19,033 bases of DNA from the NCBI GenBank assembly GCA_023404805.1, contig JAEYAL010000282.1:1-19033 (forward strand), given 5' to 3'. The DNA is from Actinomycetes bacterium (GTDB taxonomy: Bacteria > Actinomycetota > Thermoleophilia > Solirubrobacterales > Solirubrobacteraceae). Positions 8,681-14,400 of this stretch are shown piece after piece (within the stretch, counting starts at the first letter, position 1; the number at the start of each line of letters is the position of its first letter). Position numbers and translations under genes: made by a program. The notes beneath the pieces are model-generated. The model was not told where the DNA came from. It was given only the letters and a program-made list of their open reading frames with translations, and searched no databases.

Positions 8681-9586
8681 ATGCGCGCCCTCTCGCTGCA
8701 CCCCGATGTCGTCGTCGTCACGTCGTCGGTCTGGCAGACCAGCGCGACGCTGGTCCGAGGCCCTGGCGAACAGCCCGAGTCGGTCTGCGTCGACTCGCCC
8801 GTGCTGCCCGTTGAGCTCGAGGCCCTACGGGGTCTGGCGGAGAACGGCGGCTTCGACGTGCGGGGCCTGCTGGCCACGCACGCCGACTGGGACCACGTGC
8901 TCGGGCGCCTGGCCTTCCCGGACGCCGCCATGGGCGTCGACGAACGCAGCGCTGCGCGGCTCACGGGGCGCATCGGCGAGCCCCAGCGCAGGCTCCGGGA
9001 ATTCGACGCCGAGTGGTACGTCGAACGGCCCGCGCCGCTGGCGCTCGGGGAGCTGCAGCCGCTGCCCGTTCCGGGGCGTTTGGAACTCGGCGAGCAACAG
9101 GCCGAAGTGCACGACGGCGCGGGCCACACCGGCGATGGGCTGGTCCTTTGGCTGCCCTGGGCGCAGACCCTGATCGTGGGCGATTACCTGTCGCCGGCCG
9201 AGCTGCCGAGCTGGGATGAAACGGGGTCGCGGCAGGCCTACCGCGAGGCGCTGGATCGCCTGGCGTCGCTGGTGCCGCAGGCCCGCTGGGTGGTCGCCGG
9301 ACACGGCGGTCCGGTGGGGCGCGAAGACGCCCTGCGGATCCTCGACGAGGACCGCGATTACCTGGAGTCCGGCGAGCCTCCGAGCCGCGGTTCGCGAGCC
9401 CTGAGCCGGCGCCAGCATGAGGCCAATCTGGTGGCCTGGGACCGGGCTGCGGAAGCGCTTCCGGAGCCGGTCGAAACGCCGCTGCCGGGGCCTCCGGGAG
9501 CGGATTTCGGAACCTTCGAAACCCTCGACCACCCTCAAGTCGTCGTAAAACCCCCGCAAAGCGGTGGTTTTGATGATCCGGCCTGA
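8681..9586 (+). CDS. MBL-fold metallo-hydrolase
   Basis: Metallo-beta-lactamase-fold hydrolase of about 301 residues, probably cytosolic since no signal peptide is present. Metal-site motifs appear in the expected order: HADWDH (H67, D69, D71, H72), GHTGDG (H149), the bridging aspartate in VGDY (D168) and VAGHGG (H208). The usual first motif is HxHxDH; here its second histidine is an aspartate, which would alter the first metal site. The substrate cannot be deduced; the superfamily includes glyoxalase II, lactonases and nucleases. The longest frame starts at a TTG at 8603, and ATG codons also occur at 8672 and 8681. I prefer 8681 because of the -10 element just ahead of it and the beta-strand-like sequence that begins there. 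It is the first gene of a plus-strand run with the VOC and GNAT genes. Confidence 0.85.
   Translation: MRALSLHPDVVVVTSSVWQTSATLVRGPGEQPESVCVDSPVLPVELEALRGLAENGGFDVRGLLATHADWDHVLGRLAFPDAAMGVDERSAARLTGRIGEPQRRLREFDAEWYVERPAPLALGELQPLPVPGRLELGEQQAEVHDGAGHTGDGLVLWLPWAQTLIVGDYLSPAELPSWDETGSRQAYREALDRLASLVPQARWVVAGHGGPVGREDALRILDEDRDYLESGEPPSRGSRALSRRQHEANLVAWDRAAEALPEPVETPLPGPPGADFGTFETLDHPQVVVKPPQSGGFDDPA
9547..9571 (+). terminator. Terminator-like hairpin inside the 3' end of the MBL gene
   Basis: The arms aaaacccccgc (9547–9557) and gcggtggtttt (9561–9571) pair at 10 of 11 positions around an AAA loop, and the right arm ends in TTTT. This is the architecture of a bidirectional intrinsic terminator, yet it lies wholly inside the last codons of the MBL gene (stop at 9584–9586). 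It may partly uncouple the MBL gene from the downstream VOC–GNAT pair. Confidence 0.5.
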
Positions 9587-9602
9587 GGGCCATGACTAAC
9601 CG

Positions 9603-9608
9603 TAAACT
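9603..9608 (+). promoter_or_regulatory. Candidate -10 element (TAAACT) before the VOC gene
   Basis: TAAACT fits the TANNNT pattern and lies 13 nt before the GTG at 9622. It is flanked by a 6-bp inverted repeat (CTAACC at 9596–9601 and GGTTAG further right). No clear -35 element is visible. It could give the VOC–GNAT pair its own promoter after the hairpin in the MBL 3' end. Confidence 0.35.
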
Positions 9609-9621
9609 AGAGGGTTAGGGC

Positions 9622-10062
9622 GTGATCCATCACGTTGGACTCGAGGTCAAGGCCGACCAGCTGGACGCGTGCGTTGCGTTCTGGGAGCTGTTGGGCTGGA
9701 CCGAGGTCGCCGTCCCTGACGGTATCGGGGACGCCGGACGGTGGTTGCAGGCGGGCGCCCAGCAGATCCACTTGCTGGTGGTCGATGCGCCGACCGCGCC
9801 GCACGCGGGCCACGTGGCGGTCGTCGACGCTGACTTGGATGCCACCGCCGGGCGCCTCGCGGCGGGCGGGTTCGAGGTGCTTGAGCGGACCCGGTACTGG
9901 GGTGCTCGGAGGGTCTTCACGCGCTCGCCCGGTGGGCACCGCGTGGAGCTGATGAGCGCTCCGCCTGGCGACGCTGAGGGGCCGGCCGACGCCGCGGAGG
10001 GCGCGGAGGCGAGCGTCGACTCACGTGCGCCGGGCGGCGACCCGCCCCGGGGCGCCCCATGA
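9622..10062 (+). CDS. VOC-superfamily (glyoxalase/bleomycin-resistance fold) protein
   Basis: A 146-residue protein with one pair of betaalphabetabetabeta modules. It opens with HHVGLEV (H4), has QQIHLLV (H50), HVAVVDAD (H64) and ends the fold with HRVELM (E109). These are the places where VOC enzymes put their metal ligands, so a metal-dependent role is plausible. Family members include glyoxalases, dioxygenases, epimerases and drug-binding proteins, and the substrate here is unknown. The start is a GTG preceded by an AG-rich stretch (agagggttaggg). Residues after about 113 are Ala/Gly/Pro/Glu-rich and probably disordered. The stop codon overlaps the next gene's ATG by 4 nt (ATGA), so the two are translationally coupled. 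Confidence 0.85.
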   Translation: MIHHVGLEVKADQLDACVAFWELLGWTEVAVPDGIGDAGRWLQAGAQQIHLLVVDAPTAPHAGHVAVVDADLDATAGRLAAGGFEVLERTRYWGARRVFTRSPGGHRVELMSAPPGDAEGPADAAEGAEASVDSRAPGGDPPRGAP

Positions 10063-10523
10063 TCCGCACGGCGACCGCCGACGACGCCGAGGCCGTCGCC
10101 CAGCTCCACCGCGCGTCGATCCTGCGCGGGTGCGTCGCGGACTACTCCGCGGCGCAGATCCGGGCGTGGGTTGCGGTCCTCACGCCCGATGTCTACCCGC
10201 GGCTCATCGAGTCGACGTACTTCCGCGTCGCCCTCGACGACGACGCGATCGCCGGCTTCGCCGCGACCACCATCGGCGAGGAGCTCGTCAACGCGGTCTA
10301 TGTCGCGCCGTTCGCGATGGGCCGCGGTTTCGGACAGGCGCTGCTGGCTGATGCTGAGGAGGCGCTCCGCACCGCCGGCCGCCAGACGGCCCGCCTCAAC
10401 GCCACCCTCAACGCGGCCGAGTTCTACCGCTGGCTCGGCTACGTCGACGAGGGCGTGGCGAGCAACCGCCTCCCGGGCGGCGTCGCGCTGGCCTGCGTGG
10501 CGATGCGCAAGCCGCTCGTCTGA
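10059..10523 (+). CDS. GNAT-family N-acetyltransferase
   Basis: A 154-residue protein with the GNAT layout. The N-terminus is IRTATADDAEAVAQLH. A beta-strand (NAVYVAPFA) leads into the acetyl-CoA pyrophosphate loop GRGFGQALL (about 88–96, the Q/RxxGxG/A region). LNAAEFYRWLGY (about 117–128) is the typical late FYRxLGF motif. It should transfer an acetyl group from acetyl-CoA to an amine; the acceptor (small molecule, protein N-terminus or antibiotic) cannot be read from sequence. It overlaps the VOC gene by 4 nt and is the last gene of the plus-strand run. Its stop lies 4 nt before the 71-bp repeat array. Confidence 0.88.
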   Translation: MIRTATADDAEAVAQLHRASILRGCVADYSAAQIRAWVAVLTPDVYPRLIESTYFRVALDDDAIAGFAATTIGEELVNAVYVAPFAMGRGFGQALLADAEEALRTAGRQTARLNATLNAAEFYRWLGYVDEGVASNRLPGGVALACVAMRKPLV

Positions 10524-10527
10524 GCGC

Positions 10528-10726
10528 GCGAACTCCCGTCATCCAAGGTCGTCCAACGACGGCAAACCACGGAAGTCCGCCGCAAGCAGCGCCTGCTCGC
10601 GAACTCCCGTCATCCAAGGTCGTCCAACGACCGCAAACCACGGAAGTCCGCCGCGAGCAGCGCCTGCTCGCGAACTCCCGTCATCCAAGGTCGTCCAGCG
10701 ACGGCAAACCACGGAAGTCCGCCGCG
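10528..10726. repeat. Tandem 71-bp repeat array, about 2.8 copies, non-coding
   Basis: Copies start at 10528, 10599 and 10670 and each begins gcgaactcccgtcatccaag. The third stops after 57 bp. The copies differ only by scattered substitutions (for example gacggc versus gaccgc, and gcaagc versus gcgagc). Each contains a short inverted repeat gtcgt-cca-acgac. At the junction of copies 2 and 3 a 7-bp hairpin forms (gcgagca 10653–10659 with tgctcgc 10665–10671). Since 71 is not a multiple of 3, no reading frame persists through the array. It fills the gap between two convergent genes almost exactly, so it may act as a bidirectional terminator. Confidence 0.93.
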
Positions 10727-10729
10727 GCC

Positions 10730-11275
10730 TCAGCCGCCGATGATCAGCAGCGAGCTGCTGGCCGTCGCGACGACCTTGCCGTCCGGGTCGGTGATCTCGG
10801 CCTCGGCGAACGAGATCCGGCGGCCGCGCTTCGTGACCCAGCCGCGGGCGCGCAGCGGCACGCCCGCGTGGACGCCGCGCATGTAGTTCACCTTGATCTC
10901 GATCGAGGTGTAGCCGACGCCCGCGGGGAGCGTTGTGTGGACGGCGCAGCCGGCGGCCGTGTCGAGCAGCGTGCACATCGCCCCGCCGTGGACGAAGCCG
11001 AGCGGGTTGTAGGCGGAGTCGTCGGGCGTGAACTCGAAGACGACCTCGCCATCGGCGGCCTCGATGCCGCGGAAGCCGAAGAGGTTCGCGATCGGCGCCG
11101 TCGGCAGGTCGCCGTTCGCGATGGCCGTGAGGTACTCCAAGCCGGAGAGCCGCAGGCCGACCATCGCGGTCGCCTTGGGGTCGTGCCAGGTGACCGTCTT
11201 GCGCTGCTCGTCGCCCCAGGTGTCGGGGTGGCCGACCTGGATCGGAGCCGCGGTGTCGTCGCCTGCCTGGGTCAT
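10730..11275 (-). CDS. PaaI-like hotdog-fold acyl-CoA thioesterase
   Basis: A 181-residue protein whose centre carries the hotdog thioesterase signature YNPLGFVHGGAMCTLLD (about 89–105). H96, G97 and G98 form the acyl-CoA thioester-binding segment, and D105 sits in the long central helix. SIEIKVNYMRGV and ATASSSLLII are the later core strands. Such enzymes hydrolyse acyl- or aryl-acyl-CoA to the free acid and CoA in the cytosol; the chain preference is unknown. The N-terminal 50 residues (TWHDPKATAMVGLRLSGLEYL) occur in a subset of PaaI-like actinobacterial proteins. I chose the ATG at 11275, with GAGG 8 nt upstream; a longer frame to 11593 runs antisense-free but into the katG gene and its upstream part is not protein-like. 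The stop lies 3 nt from the 71-bp repeats. Confidence 0.88.
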   Translation of the reverse strand: MTQAGDDTAAPIQVGHPDTWGDEQRKTVTWHDPKATAMVGLRLSGLEYLTAIANGDLPTAPIANLFGFRGIEAADGEVVFEFTPDDSAYNPLGFVHGGAMCTLLDTAAGCAVHTTLPAGVGYTSIEIKVNYMRGVHAGVPLRARGWVTKRGRRISFAEAEITDPDGKVVATASSSLLIIGG

Positions 11276-11298
11276 GCCGTCATCCTCGGGAGGGGGAG

Positions 11299-11314
11299 TA
11301 TGACGTGCATCATA
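11299..11314 (-). promoter_or_regulatory. Candidate promoter/operator of the thioesterase gene
   Basis: An inverted repeat TATGA-N6-TCATA lies 24 nt upstream of the thioesterase ATG. On the minus strand its upstream arm reads TATGAT (11314–11309), a near-consensus -10 hexamer, which would place the transcript start near 11302. A repressor bound to the palindrome would block this promoter. No clear -35 is seen. Confidence 0.45.
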
Positions 11315-11323
11315 AACGACTCC

Positions 11324-11360
11324 GGCCGGGCGGCTCGCCGATGTGGCGAGCGGCCCGGCC
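11324..11360 (-). terminator. Hairpin terminator after katG
   Basis: A 16-bp inverted repeat with one mismatch (arms 11324–11339 and 11345–11360) encloses a 5-nt loop. It lies about 70 nt downstream of the katG stop, and on the minus strand GTCGTTT follows shortly after. It probably ends the furA–katG transcript and separates it from the thioesterase gene. Confidence 0.65.
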
Positions 11361-11382
11361 CGGTGTCTGTCGCATGCGTCGC

Positions 11383-11408
11383 AGCGGCGCTCCTGCGGGA
11401 GCACCGCT
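11383..11408 (-). terminator. Second hairpin downstream of katG
   Basis: The arms agcggcgctcc (11383–11393) and ggagcaccgct (11398–11408) pair at 10 of 11 positions with a 4-nt loop, 26 nt past the katG stop. It could be a first weak terminator or an mRNA-stabilising stem ahead of the hairpin at 11324–11360. There is no T-tract. Confidence 0.4.
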
Positions 11409-11433
11409 TCGGCACGACGCGTACGCGCGCGGG

Positions 11434-13698
11434 TTACTTCAGGTCGAAGCGGTCGAGCTCGGAGACCTTCACCCAGGCCGCGACGAAGTCGTTGACGAAC
11501 TTCTCCTTGGCATCGGCGCTGGCGTAGACCTCGGCGACGGCGCGCAGCTCCGAGTTGGAGCCGAACACGAGGTCGGCGCGCGAGCCGGTCCACTTCGGCT
11601 GGCCCTCTGCGTCGGTCGCGATGAAGGAGCCGGGCACGCCAGCGTCGGCGCTCCAGTGGATGCCGTTGTCGAGGAGGTTCACGAAGAAGTCGTTCGTGAG
11701 GGTGCCGATGCGGTCAGTCAGGACGCCCTGGGCGTTGCCGCCCGTGTTGGCGCCGAGCACGCGCAGGCCGCCGACGAGGACCGTCAGCTCCGGCGCGCTC
11801 AGGTTGAGCAGGTTCGCGCGGTCGACCAGCAGGTACTCAGCCGCGAGGCCTTCGTCACCGCTGAGGTAGTTGCGGAAGCCGTCGGCCTTGGGCTCCAGCG
11901 GCGCGAACGAGCCCGTGTCGGTCTGCTCGTCGGTGGCGTCGACGCGGCCCGGGGTGAACGGCACCGTGATGTCGAAGCCAGCATCCTTGGCGGCCTGCTC
12001 CACGGCGGCGGCGCCACCGAGCACGATCAGGTCGGCGAGCGACACGCGGATGTTGCTGCCGTTCTGGCCCGCGTTGAACTGCTGCTGGATCGCCTCGAGC
12101 GCCGCGAGGACGGTCGAGAGCTCGGCCGGGTCGTTGACCTCCCAGGACCGCTGCGGCTCCAGGCGGATGCGGGCGCCGTTCGCGCCGCCGCGCTTGTCGC
12201 TGCCGCGGAACGACGCGGCCGAGGCCCACGCCGTCTTCACGAGCTGCTGCACCGTGAGGCCCGAGGCCAGGATCTGCGACTTGAGCGCCGCGATCTCGGC
12301 GTCGCCGATCGTCGTGTAGTCGACCGCCGGGAGCGGGTCCTGCCAGATCAGATCCTCCGCCGGGACCTCCGGGCCGAGGTAGCGCGACTTCGGGCCGAGA
12401 TCGCGGTGGGTCAGCTTGAACCAGGCGCGGGCGAACGCGTCGGCGAACTCGGCCGGGTTGTCCTTGAAGCGGCGCGAGATCTTGTCGTACTCCGGGTCGA
12501 CGCGCAGGGCCAGGTCCGTCGTGAGCATCGTCGGGAGGCGCTTCGGGGAGTCCGGCGCCGGACCGGGGATGATCGCCTCGGCGTCCTTGGCGACCCACTG
12601 CTTCGCGCCAGCGGGGCTCTCCTGCAGCTCCCACTCGTAGGCGTAGAGGATCTCGAAGAAGTCGTTGCTCCACTTCGCCGGCGTCGTAGTCCAGGTGACC
12701 TCGAGGCCCGACGTGATCGCGTGCTCGCGGACGCCCGACTCGTAGTCGCTGAGCCAGCCGAGGCCCTGCGCTTCGAGCGGAGCCGCCTCGGGCTCCGGGC
12801 CGACGTGCGCGTCCGGGTCGGCGGCGCCGTGCGTCTTGCCGAAGGTGTGGCCGCCCGCGATGAGCGCGACGGTCTCCTCGTCGTCCATCGCCATGCGGGC
12901 GAAGGTCTCGCGGATGTCGTGCGCGGCGTCGAGCGGGTCGGCGTTGGCGCCCGGGCCCTCCGGGTTCACGTAGATCAGGCCCATCTGCACGGCGCCGAGC
13001 GGCTCTTCGAGGTTTTTGGCGTCCTTCAGCGCGGAGCGCACCGCGCCCTCGCCGCCGTAGCGGTACTGGTCGCCGAGCCACGTCGTCTCCGCGCCCCAGT
13101 AGACGTCCTCGTCCGGCTCCCACACATCGGCGCGGCCGCCGGCAAAGCCGAAGGTCGCAAAGCCCATGTCTTCGAGGGCGACGTTGCCCGCGAGCACGAG
13201 GAGGTCGGCCCACGAGATCGACTGGCCGTACTTCTGCTTGACCGGCCACAGGAGGCGGCGGGCCTTGTCGAGGTTGCCGTTGTCGGGCCAGGAGTTGAGC
13301 GGAGCGAAGCGCTGCTGGCCGGAGCCTGCGCCGCCGCGGCCGTCGGTGATCCGGTAGGTGCCGGCGGCGTGCCACGACATGCGGATGAAGAGCGGGCCGT
13401 AATGGCCGAAGTCGGCCGGCCACCACGGCTGGTCGTCGGTGAGGACCGTCTTGATGTCGGCCTTGAGCGCCTCGAGGTCGAGCGCGTTGAACGCTGCCGC
13501 GTAGTCGAAGTCCTCGCCGAGCGGGTTGGCGACCGCGGGGTTCTTGGCGAGGATCTTGAGGTTCAGGCGCTCCGGCCACCAGTTGCGGTTGCCGCCGCCC
13601 TTGGCGGGAACCGGGATGCCCTTGCCGTGGGCCACGGGGCAGCCACCGGACTGCTCATCGTTCATCTCGCCGACGACGGCGTCAGGAGTGGGAGACAT
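11434..13698 (-). CDS. katG: Catalase-peroxidase KatG
   Basis: A full-length (754-residue) bifunctional haem catalase-peroxidase that degrades hydrogen peroxide and organic peroxides. The N-terminal catalytic domain has the distal triad R106, W109 and H110 in FIRMSWHAAGTYR and the proximal haem histidine H284 in GGHTFGKTHG. The Met–Tyr–Trp adduct residues are W109, Y243 (LIYVNPEG) and M269 (RETFARMAM). Y243–M269 and M269–H284 spacings equal those of Mycobacterium tuberculosis KatG. The C-terminal half is the inactive duplicated domain (SAAxFRGSDKRGGANGARIRL region), ending FDLK. The start at 13698 has AAGGGG 8 nt upstream. The first 17 nt overlap the end of furA, so the genes are translated from one mRNA, with FurA as the expected repressor. 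By family knowledge this enzyme type also activates isoniazid. Confidence 0.98.
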   Translation of the reverse strand: MSPTPDAVVGEMNDEQSGGCPVAHGKGIPVPAKGGGNRNWWPERLNLKILAKNPAVANPLGEDFDYAAAFNALDLEALKADIKTVLTDDQPWWPADFGHYGPLFIRMSWHAAGTYRITDGRGGAGSGQQRFAPLNSWPDNGNLDKARRLLWPVKQKYGQSISWADLLVLAGNVALEDMGFATFGFAGGRADVWEPDEDVYWGAETTWLGDQYRYGGEGAVRSALKDAKNLEEPLGAVQMGLIYVNPEGPGANADPLDAAHDIRETFARMAMDDEETVALIAGGHTFGKTHGAADPDAHVGPEPEAAPLEAQGLGWLSDYESGVREHAITSGLEVTWTTTPAKWSNDFFEILYAYEWELQESPAGAKQWVAKDAEAIIPGPAPDSPKRLPTMLTTDLALRVDPEYDKISRRFKDNPAEFADAFARAWFKLTHRDLGPKSRYLGPEVPAEDLIWQDPLPAVDYTTIGDAEIAALKSQILASGLTVQQLVKTAWASAASFRGSDKRGGANGARIRLEPQRSWEVNDPAELSTVLAALEAIQQQFNAGQNGSNIRVSLADLIVLGGAAAVEQAAKDAGFDITVPFTPGRVDATDEQTDTGSFAPLEPKADGFRNYLSGDEGLAAEYLLVDRANLLNLSAPELTVLVGGLRVLGANTGGNAQGVLTDRIGTLTNDFFVNLLDNGIHWSADAGVPGSFIATDAEGQPKWTGSRADLVFGSNSELRAVAEVYASADAKEKFVNDFVAAWVKVSELDRFDLK

Positions 13699-14212
13699 GG
13701 TGGGAACCCCTTGCAGGATCGGAGGTGGACTTGGTGGTGCTGCTCGGTGACGAGACGGCGCCCGCGGGCGCCGCAGCCGTGCCGACGGCCGGGCTCGCCG
13801 CGCAGCGAGGGCAGGTGCCCCAGTAGACGACTTCGGCTTCGTCGATCACGAAGCCGTGGTCGTCGTCGGCCGTCAGGCACGGCGCGTGGCCGACCGCGCA
13901 GTCGACGTCGGCGATCGCGCCGCACGAGCGGCAGATCACGTGGTGGTGGTTATCGCCGACGCGCGCCTCGTAGCGCGCGACCGAGCCGCGCGGCTGGATC
14001 CGCCGCAGCAGCCCTGCCGCGGTCAGGGCGCCCAGCACGTCGTAGACGGCCTGGTTGCTCACGTCGCCCAGGTCGCCGCGCACGTGCTCGATCAGCGTCG
14101 CCGTGTCGGCATGCGGATTGGCATGCGCGGCGGCCAAGACGGCGAGCCGCGGACGCGTCACGCGCAGGGAGACCCCGCGCAGCATCTGCTCCAGTTCGCC
14201 TTCGGCCAGCAC
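13682..14212 (-). CDS. furA: Fur-family peroxide/metal regulator FurA
   Basis: A 176-residue Fur-family repressor most like mycobacterial FurA, the partner of katG. The winged helix covers about residues 15–82, with recognition helix SNQAVYDVLGALTAAG. The dimerisation/metal domain begins at VGDNHHHVICRSCGAIADVDC (H89–H91, C94, C97) and continues with DEAEVVYWGTCPRC (C134, C137). FurA senses peroxide or metal and represses its own operon. After residue 138 there is an Ala/Ser/Thr-rich tail of nearly 40 residues ending GSHHVSHS, longer than I expect for FurA; its end overlaps the start of katG. The start is a GTG at 14212 with AGGGTGG about 8 nt upstream; an ATG nine codons later is a less likely alternative. 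Confidence 0.95.
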   Translation of the reverse strand: MLAEGELEQMLRGVSLRVTRPRLAVLAAAHANPHADTATLIEHVRGDLGDVSNQAVYDVLGALTAAGLLRRIQPRGSVARYEARVGDNHHHVICRSCGAIADVDCAVGHAPCLTADDDHGFVIDEAEVVYWGTCPRCAASPAVGTAAAPAGAVSSPSSTTKSTSDPARGSHHVSHS

Positions 14213-14232
14213 CGCGAGCCACCCTAGCGCAT

Positions 14233-14253
14233 AAATTGGAGTCGATCCAGATT
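14233..14253 (-). promoter_or_regulatory. Candidate Fur/FurA operator
   Basis: An AT-rich imperfect palindrome, AAATTGGA-gtcga-TCCAGATT (6 of 8 positions paired), sits 21–41 nt upstream of the furA GTG in otherwise GC-rich DNA. Its placement and AT-richness match the autoregulatory furA promoter sites known from actinobacteria. A second, weaker palindrome (ggttg-gtca-caacc) lies at 14262–14275. I could not fix the -35/-10 elements. Confidence 0.55.
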
Positions 14254-14290
14254 AGGTAGCCGGTTGGTCACAACCCGGCGCCAGAACGAG

Positions 14291-14340
14291 GTCGACCGTC
14301 CTTCCTCTGGGGCTATAGGGCCAGAGGAAGGACGGTCGAC
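14291..14340 (-). terminator. Perfect 20-bp hairpin terminator after the beta-oxidation operon
   Basis: Arms 14291–14310 and 14321–14340 are exact reverse complements over 20 bp with a 10-nt loop (ggctataggg). It begins 60 nt past the stop of the FadJ-like gene and lies upstream of the furA promoter, so it should stop beta-oxidation transcripts before furA. No T-tract follows on either side. The 60 nt between the hairpin and the FadJ stop show nothing else. Confidence 0.75.
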
Positions 14341-14400
14341 ACTCCTGCCTGCGCGCGGGCTCGGTCGACGAGCTCGCGCGAAGCCGCACCGCGGGGGCGC

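Noticed and set aside
10528..10726. CRISPR array
   Set aside because: The whole 71-bp period is conserved between copies, so there are no unique spacers, and no cas genes are present.
11276..11593. N-terminal extension of the thioesterase up to 11593
   Set aside because: The added residues are arginine-rich and run across the katG terminator hairpins into katG. The ATG at 11275 has a ribosome binding site.
11855..13579. A 574-codon minus-strand frame overlapping katG in another frame
   Set aside because: It is a frame-shifted shadow of katG dominated by Arg, Gly and Pro, with no start signal.
11305..14259. A 984-codon open frame on the plus strand
   Set aside because: It lies antisense to katG and furA, whose products are unmistakable. 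Its translation is Arg/Ala/Val/Glu-rich without domain motifs, the usual shadow of a high-GC gene.
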